64,000 nucleotides of DNA from JAENWD01 sp963796915. GTDB taxonomy: Bacteria > Acidobacteriota > Vicinamibacteria > Vicinamibacterales > JAENWD01. Both the position numbers and the translations under genes were made by a program. Below the pieces are notes generated by a model. That model saw nothing but the letters and a program-made list of their open reading frames with translations. It was not told the DNA's origin and did no database searches. Numbering within the stretch: the stretch's first letter is position 1; every line of letters starts with the position of its first letter. The DNA is taken from contig CAWCNI010000001.1 of assembly GCA_963796915.1 (NCBI GenBank), positions 1 to 64,000 on the forward strand. Direction: 5' to 3'. Shown piece after piece: positions 60,136 through 64,000 of this stretch.

Positions 60136-60876
60136 ATGTTTGACGTGAGCCTGAGAGAGCTCGTCACCTGGACGCTGGCCGGCGGCGCTGCGGCGTACGC
60201 CGCGTTCCTGGCCGCGATGTTCGTGGTCATGTGCCAGGGCCCCGCGCGCTTCGGGCGGGTGATGCGTCACTTCCCGATGCGCGCCATGCCGCTTGTCCCG
60301 TTCGAATCGATGTGGAACGTCGCGCGTCGAGGGCCGGCACGCGTTGGCGACCTGGCGCCGGCGTTCGAGTTGCCGACGGTCGATCGCTCGGCGACGGTCC
60401 GCCTCTCCGACTTTCGCGGCCACCGGCCGGTCGTCCTCGTCTTCGGCAGCTACACGTGACCGCCTTTCAGGCGGGAGGTGCCCGCCCTCAACGCTCTTTA
60501 CCGCCGCTACCAGCACGAGGTCGCGTTCTTCGTCGTCTACATCGGCGAAGCGCACCCGAGCGACGCGTGGCAGGTGCCCAACAACCTGCGTGACAGCGTG
60601 ATTGTCGCGAGCCCAGCCAACGCCGACGAGCGCACGGCGCTGGCGGATGTCTGCGTCACCCGCCTTGGCATCGAGCTGCCGGCGATCGTCGATCACTTCG
60701 ACGACTCCACCGAGCGCAACTACGCCGGGTGGCCCGAGCGGCTGTTCCTGATCGACAGCGGCGGACGGATTGTCTACAAGAGCAGGCCCGGCCCATTTGG
60801 GTTCAAGCTGCCGGAGCTCGAAGCCGCGCTCGCCGCGGAGGTTCCTGGCGTCGCCGACAGACAGAGCCCGTCCTGA
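60136..60876 (+). CDS. Iodothyronine deiodinase-like selenoprotein (in-frame UGA read as Sec108)
   Basis: One frame runs from ATG 60136 to TGA 60876 with a single internal TGA at 60457-60459. An N-terminal membrane helix (about residues 8-31) is followed by a thioredoxin-like domain: RVGDLAPAFELPTVDRSATV, LSDFRGHRPVVLVFGSYT, then the TGA, then PPFRREVPALNALYRRYQHE and YIGEAHPSDAWQVPNN. Animal deiodinases have GSxT-Sec-P-x-F and EEAHxSDGW at the same places. His140 matches a catalytic deiodinase His. Translating TGA as selenocysteine gives 246 residues; stopping there would remove over half the domain. A SECIS-like hairpin follows. Reading past it is inferred, not shown. Bacterial relatives mostly have Cys. 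Confidence 0.82.
60457..60486 (+). promoter_or_regulatory. Putative bacterial SECIS element
   Basis: After the TGA (60457-60459), GGCGGG (60470-60475) and CCCGCC (60481-60486) form a perfect GC stem with loop AGGTG. The loop starts 16 nt after the TGA and has G at its second and third positions, both as in known bacterial SECIS hairpins. A shorter alternative stem (CCGCC and GGCGG, 60460-60474) starts directly after the TGA. SelB binding would need this structure. Confidence 0.6.
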
Positions 60877-62099
60877 TGCCATCACGCTTGCGACGTGAAG
60901 CCGAGGCGATGGCCGCCCTTCTTCTCGCCGCGTTCGTGCTGTTCCCCTCGTTCGGCATCATCCAGAAGTATCTGGCTCTCAGATGGGCGCTGCTCTACGC
61001 AATCGCTGGTCTCGTCGTCGCTGTCGTCGGCGTGCAATCGAGACACGTGATCCAGGCTCGAATCGACAGCATCGATCGACGCTGGGTCTGGCCCGCGACA
61101 GTTGCGCTCTTCGCCGCTCTCGTCGCGGCGTTCCTGGTGCTCTACCCCCTGTCGAACTCGGGCGCGTCGTCGTGGATTTCTCCGTCGGGCGTGATCGGCG
61201 GCGGCAGCGATCGTGATGAGGCGCTGAATATCGGGGCCGCGGAGCTTCTCGCCTGGCGCTACCCATACGACGCGCGCACGCACCTGGGCAATCCGATCAG
61301 CCAGATGCCCGGCAGCCTGTTCCTGGCGTTGCCGTTCGTTCTCCTCGGCAACGCCGCGCTTCAGAACGTCTTCTGGCTGGCAGTGTTCTTCCTGATCGTA
61401 CGACGGCTGCTTACGGACAACTTGTCGGCGTTGCTCTTTCTGACAGGTCTCCTCGCCGCGTGTCCCATGATGCTGCAGGACTTTGTCACCGGCGGCGATC
61501 TCGTCGCGAACAGCGTGATGGTGCTGCTGGCGTTTCTGTGGCTGCTGAAAGAGGCCGATCGGCACGCGATCGCCGGCTGGCGTCTCCCGGCTGCCGCCGC
61601 ATGCGCCGGGGTCGTGCTCTCATCGCGCGCGAGTTTCTGGCTGCTGGTGCCGCTGCTCGCCGGCGCTGTCACGCGCCGCGCCGGTGCGCGACAGGCATCG
61701 CTATGCCTGCTCGTGGCCGGAGCCGCGTGCGCCGCGCTGACGCTGCCCTTCTACCTGCACGATCCCGGTGGGTTCTCGCCGTTGACCGCCGAGAACAAGT
61801 TCATGAAGTTCGAGATTCGAGCGGTGGCGAGCAGCACGGTGCTTCCGCTGCTCGGCGTGGCCTTCAGTCTCTGCCTGGCGATGCGGAAAGGGATTGGCGA
61901 TCTGTCGACCTGGCTCGTCTCGTGCGGCGTCGTGATGCTGGCGCCGGTGGTCGTGCTGGTGGCGCTCGCGTCTCTCCGTACGGAGATGGTGAACTTCACC
62001 TTCGCCGTCTATGGCCTGCCGGCCATGATCTTTGGCGCGCTCGGCGTGGTGCGGCGGGAACGCGACGTCGTCCCCGCCGGGCCTAACCGAAGCTCTTGA
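60876..62099 (+). CDS. Polytopic membrane protein, unknown
   Basis: 407 residues with about ten hydrophobic spans (MAALLLAAFVLFPSFGIIQ, LLYAIAGLVVAVVGV, GSLFLALPFVLLGNAAL, LLAFLWLLKEADRHA, VLVALASLRTEMVNF). The layout resembles GT-C glycosyltransferases or DUF2029-like proteins, with GSDRDEALNIGAAELLAWRY as a possible acidic loop. ATG 60876 shares its first base with the TGA of the deiodinase-like gene, so translation is coupled. Its 3' end overlaps the convergent STAS gene by 17 bp. No specific function can be given. Confidence 0.75.
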   Translation: MPSRLRREAEAMAALLLAAFVLFPSFGIIQKYLALRWALLYAIAGLVVAVVGVQSRHVIQARIDSIDRRWVWPATVALFAALVAAFLVLYPLSNSGASSWISPSGVIGGGSDRDEALNIGAAELLAWRYPYDARTHLGNPISQMPGSLFLALPFVLLGNAALQNVFWLAVFFLIVRRLLTDNLSALLFLTGLLAACPMMLQDFVTGGDLVANSVMVLLAFLWLLKEADRHAIAGWRLPAAAACAGVVLSSRASFWLLVPLLAGAVTRRAGARQASLCLLVAGAACAALTLPFYLHDPGGFSPLTAENKFMKFEIRAVASSTVLPLLGVAFSLCLAMRKGIGDLSTWLVSCGVVMLAPVVVLVALASLRTEMVNFTFAVYGLPAMIFGALGVVRRERDVVPAGPNRSS

Positions 62100-62421
62100 T
62101 CGCCTCGGCCTCGTTGTCGAACGTGTCGAAGACGTTGGTCAGCTTCGTGATGACGAGCAGGTCGTTCAGCCGCTTGGTCACGTTCAGCAGCTTCATCTGG
62201 CCCTTGTTGTTGGAGACCGAGGTGAACGAGGCGACGATCTGGCCGAGGCCTGTGCTGTCGACGAACCCGACGCCGCCGAGGTTGAGCAGGATTTTCGTTC
62301 GCCCCTGATTGATCAGGCTGTTGATTTTGTCTTTGAGCTCTACGTCGCCGGCGTCCGCGGTAATCCTGCCCGTGACATCCAGCACCGTGACGTCGCCAAC
62401 CGACCGTTCATCGATTCGCAT
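62083..62421 (-). CDS. STAS-domain anti-anti-sigma factor
   Basis: A 112-residue SpoIIAA-like protein. GDVTVLDVTGRITADAGDVE starts the fold, and the phosphorylatable Ser56 lies in FVDSTGLGQIVAS. It would be phosphorylated by an anti-sigma kinase and, when unphosphorylated, release a sigma factor or a phosphatase partner. A good ggagggg precedes the ATG. No kinase or sigma gene is adjacent. Confidence 0.92.
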   Translation of the reverse strand: MRIDERSVGDVTVLDVTGRITADAGDVELKDKINSLINQGRTKILLNLGGVGFVDSTGLGQIVASFTSVSNNKGQMKLLNVTKRLNDLLVITKLTNVFDTFDNEAEAIKSFG

Positions 62422-62544
62422 CGACCCCTCCTTGATGACGAGGACCTTACCACCTGGGGTGGCCGAAGTCCTTGCTAATTCGCTGGAATAATCCGAATGC
62501 CGACGCCGTGGCCGGCCGCACTCTCCATCGCTCGCGGCACGCGA

Positions 62545-62970
62545 TCAGGACGGTTTGGCGCGGAGAACACCGGCCTGAAACAGCAGGCCGGTGAAGTCGT
62601 AGAGGCGAGACTCCTCGGTGATGAGTCCGTCCACGAGCGTGTACAAGAGCACCCCGCGAAACTTGATCCGCTTGCCGGTGCCAGCGACCCCGAGAAACTC
62701 GCCACGATGCGTCGCCGTGACGTTGCAGGGATGCGCGACCCGCCCGCTGCTGTCGACGATGGGCTCGTCGAAGACGAGTGACCAGTCCGGAAAGATCCGA
62801 AACAGCGACGCGTAAGTCTGCTCGATGGCGTCCCGTCCGGTCACCGACGCGAACATCGGGCTGTGGACCACGCCATCCACCGAGTGGTCGGCGGCGAGCG
62901 CTTTGGCGTCGTGGCTGGAGTACTTGTCCTGCCGCGCCCGCAAGAACACCCGTACGTCATCGTCAGTCAT
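62545..62970 (-). CDS. SnoaL-like (ester cyclase/NTF2-fold) protein
   Basis: A 141-residue alpha+beta barrel. FLRARQDKYSSHDAKALAAD, VHSPMFASVTGRDAIEQTYA, FRIFPDWSLVFDEP and KFRGVLLYTLVDGLITEESR match the SnoaL-like/nuclear-transport-factor-2 pattern. The ATG at 62970 follows cggagg; an upstream start at 63024 lacks one. Members bind small ligands or cyclise polyketides; the role here is unknown. Confidence 0.82.
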   Translation of the reverse strand: MTDDDVRVFLRARQDKYSSHDAKALAADHSVDGVVHSPMFASVTGRDAIEQTYASLFRIFPDWSLVFDEPIVDSSGRVAHPCNVTATHRGEFLGVAGTGKRIKFRGVLLYTLVDGLITEESRLYDFTGLLFQAGVLRAKPS

Positions 62971-63071
62971 CGCGCCTCCGGAGATCAGAACCCAAAGCGT
63001 ACTCGTCCGGCGACGCCCCGGCAAGCCCCGCCGCGTTCACCAACGGCGCTGACCCGCGTGTGGCGATTCTG

Positions 63072-63770
63072 CTACTCGAGCCGTCCCGCCACCCAGAGCG
63101 CCGCGTTTCTCACCAGCGCACGGTACCCGGGGTCGTGATGCGCGTCGGGGCCGTGTCCGAGCTGGATGTAGACGACGCGCGCCGGCGCGTTCGCGCTGAT
63201 CCAGGCGACCGGGCCGTCGCTGTTTGGGTTGTCTGTGGTGAGCAGGATGGTGTTTGTGGGCGCGATCCACATGCCCTTGTAGGCCTCGTCGTGGATTCGC
63301 GTCAACGAGAGGCCGCGCGTGATCGGATGGGGCGTCGTGACATGGATGTTCATGTCCTGGTCGTGCAAGTACGTGGACGCCGGCCTGCCGCCGGCGGAGT
63401 CGAGCAGGTAGCGGCCGCCGGCGAGGTCGCGATACCAGTCAGAGTCCTGATAGTCGATCAAGGCATGATGCAGCACGACGACGCCCCCGCCCGCGTCGAC
63501 GAATTCGCGAAAGTGCGCCTGCGCCTCGGGCGAGATCTTCGACGAACCGTCGTACAGGACCAGCACGTCGTAACGCCCGCGCAGGTCCTTGCGAAATGCG
63601 TCTTCGTTGGAGACCGCGTGATCCCACGCAAGGTCGGGCTGCTCGAAGACTGTGTAGAAAGACGTCGGGTAGTCGTGGCCCCCGGTGACCACGAGCAACC
63701 GGAGTGGCGTTGGACTCGCGAGCGCGGCCCACAACGCAGCGACGAAGACGACGTGCAATCCGACCGGCAT
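63072..63770 (-). CDS. ThuA-like domain protein, secreted
   Basis: A 232-residue protein with a signal peptide (PVGLHVVFVAALWAALASPT). LRLLVVTGGHDYPTSFYTVF, YDVLVLYDGSSKISPEAQAH and GGVVVLHHALIDYQDSDWYR are the glutamine-amidotransferase-like ThuA fold; VVYIQLGHGPDAHHDPGYRA near the end is a conserved His cluster. ThuA proteins are linked to trehalose or sugar use. An in-frame ATG at 63800 would add ten residues; I prefer 63770 because of the signal peptide. It diverges from the MarR-type gene. Confidence 0.88.
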   Translation of the reverse strand: MPVGLHVVFVAALWAALASPTPLRLLVVTGGHDYPTSFYTVFEQPDLAWDHAVSNEDAFRKDLRGRYDVLVLYDGSSKISPEAQAHFREFVDAGGGVVVLHHALIDYQDSDWYRDLAGGRYLLDSAGGRPASTYLHDQDMNIHVTTPHPITRGLSLTRIHDEAYKGMWIAPTNTILLTTDNPNSDGPVAWISANAPARVVYIQLGHGPDAHHDPGYRALVRNAALWVAGRLE

Positions 63771-63871
63771 GGCGGAGCCCTCACCACCATTCTCTCCCAT
63801 GGGAGCCGCTCGAGTCTGCTGCACCGGCGCCACATTTGCCGTCCCGGCGCCCGCTCTGCTACCCTTGATAG

Positions 63872-64000
63872 ATGGGGTCCCATACAATTGATGCCGACGC
63901 ACCGGCCCGTGACGTGCTGGACTCGCTGCGCCGGATTGTCCAGGCGCTCCGCGAATCATCGAGCCGGGCCGAGCACCAGCTCGGGATTACCGGCGCGCAG
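63872..64000 (+). CDS. MarR-family regulator, N-terminal part (cut by window end)
   Basis: From ATG 63872 to the window edge, 43 codons read MGSHTIDADAPARDVLDSLR, followed by RIVQALRESSSRAEHQLGIT. This is the start of acidobacterial MarR-type regulators (VLDSLRRIVQALRES... LGITGAQ). It diverges from the ThuA gene with 101 bp between starts. No further domain can be seen. Confidence 0.65.
   Translation, partial: MGSHTIDADAPARDVLDSLRRIVQALRESSSRAEHQLGITGAQ

Noticed and set aside
60136..60459. Deiodinase-like gene as two separate proteins or a simple pseudogene
   Set aside because: Both parts are in the same frame, the TGA is at the exact Sec position, and a hairpin of the right type follows; a random nonsense mutation would be unlikely to meet all three.
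60460..60474. Short stem right after the TGA as the SECIS
   Set aside because: Its loop (TTTCA) has no G and is too close to the TGA; the next stem fits known rules better, though a switch between them remains possible.

Overview
The window looks like a chromosomal segment of a soil or sediment Acidobacteriota, most likely class Vicinamibacteria. Reasons: high GC throughout, two large Ser/Thr kinases fused to sensor domains (beta-propeller and TPR), a TonB-dependent receptor with an N-terminal carboxypeptidase-regulatory domain, a DUF5107-TPR protein, DUF4091 and ACS-type MFS genes, and many secreted enzymes with Sec or Tat signals. This assignment is inference; there is no rRNA here.

Layout. 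0-9.5 kb: a kinase-propeller gene, a domain-permuted multicopper oxidase, a secreted carboxypeptidase-regulatory-like protein, a small membrane protein, an aldo/keto reductase and its AraC-type regulator. 9.7-16.7 kb: a carboxylesterase, an alpha/beta hydrolase and three secreted beta-propeller oxidoreductase/lactonase genes, one with a C-terminal cytochrome c domain. 16.7-18.2 kb: a GIY-YIG gene that lacks an ordinary start codon, 98-bp tandem repeats, two 30-bp palindromes and an antitoxin remnant. 18.2-19.8 kb: a cupin and a cytochrome P450. 19.8-27.2 kb: a long minus-strand operon headed by an NsrR-type regulator and a truncated haemoglobin, followed by a NarI-like subunit with a zinc ribbon, a NarB/NasC-type molybdoenzyme, a four-cluster ferredoxin, a Rieske protein, DUF6755 and a TehA/SLAC1 anion channel. 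A cupin gene diverges from it across an NsrR-like operator. 27.4-33.9 kb: tRNA-Gln, a response regulator, gltX, a MarR-VOC pair, a second large kinase and a DUF1569 protein. 34-51.6 kb: a glycan-utilisation locus (GH31, phosphohexomutase, Gfo/Idh/MocA, MFS, DUF4091, DUF5107-TPR, amidohydrolase, TonB receptor). 51.8-54.2 kb: a Doc-type toxin-antitoxin pair, two unknown genes, 86-bp repeats and tRNA-Ser. 54.5-64 kb: secreted unknowns, an ArsR-AHSA1-DUF1801 operon, SWIB, ATP-grasp, an iodothyronine-deiodinase-like gene with an in-frame UGA, a polytopic membrane protein, STAS, SnoaL-like, ThuA-like, and the start of a MarR gene.

The strongest unusual signal is the deiodinase-like gene at 60136-60876. 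A TGA sits exactly where animal deiodinases carry selenocysteine, and it is followed at the correct spacing by a GC-rich hairpin that fits a bacterial SECIS element. The second is the NsrR-headed operon, which combines a nitrate-reductase-like molybdoenzyme with a Rieske protein and an anion channel.

Reading frames are broken very unevenly. From 12.5 to 16.7 kb and from 19.8 to 25.9 kb the frame changes every one to three hundred bases, although conserved protein sequence can be recovered across the joins. From 26 to 64 kb I see only about four breaks. I suspect indel errors in the assembly rather than true gene decay, but the sequence alone cannot settle this. Broken genes are annotated over their full inferred extent.
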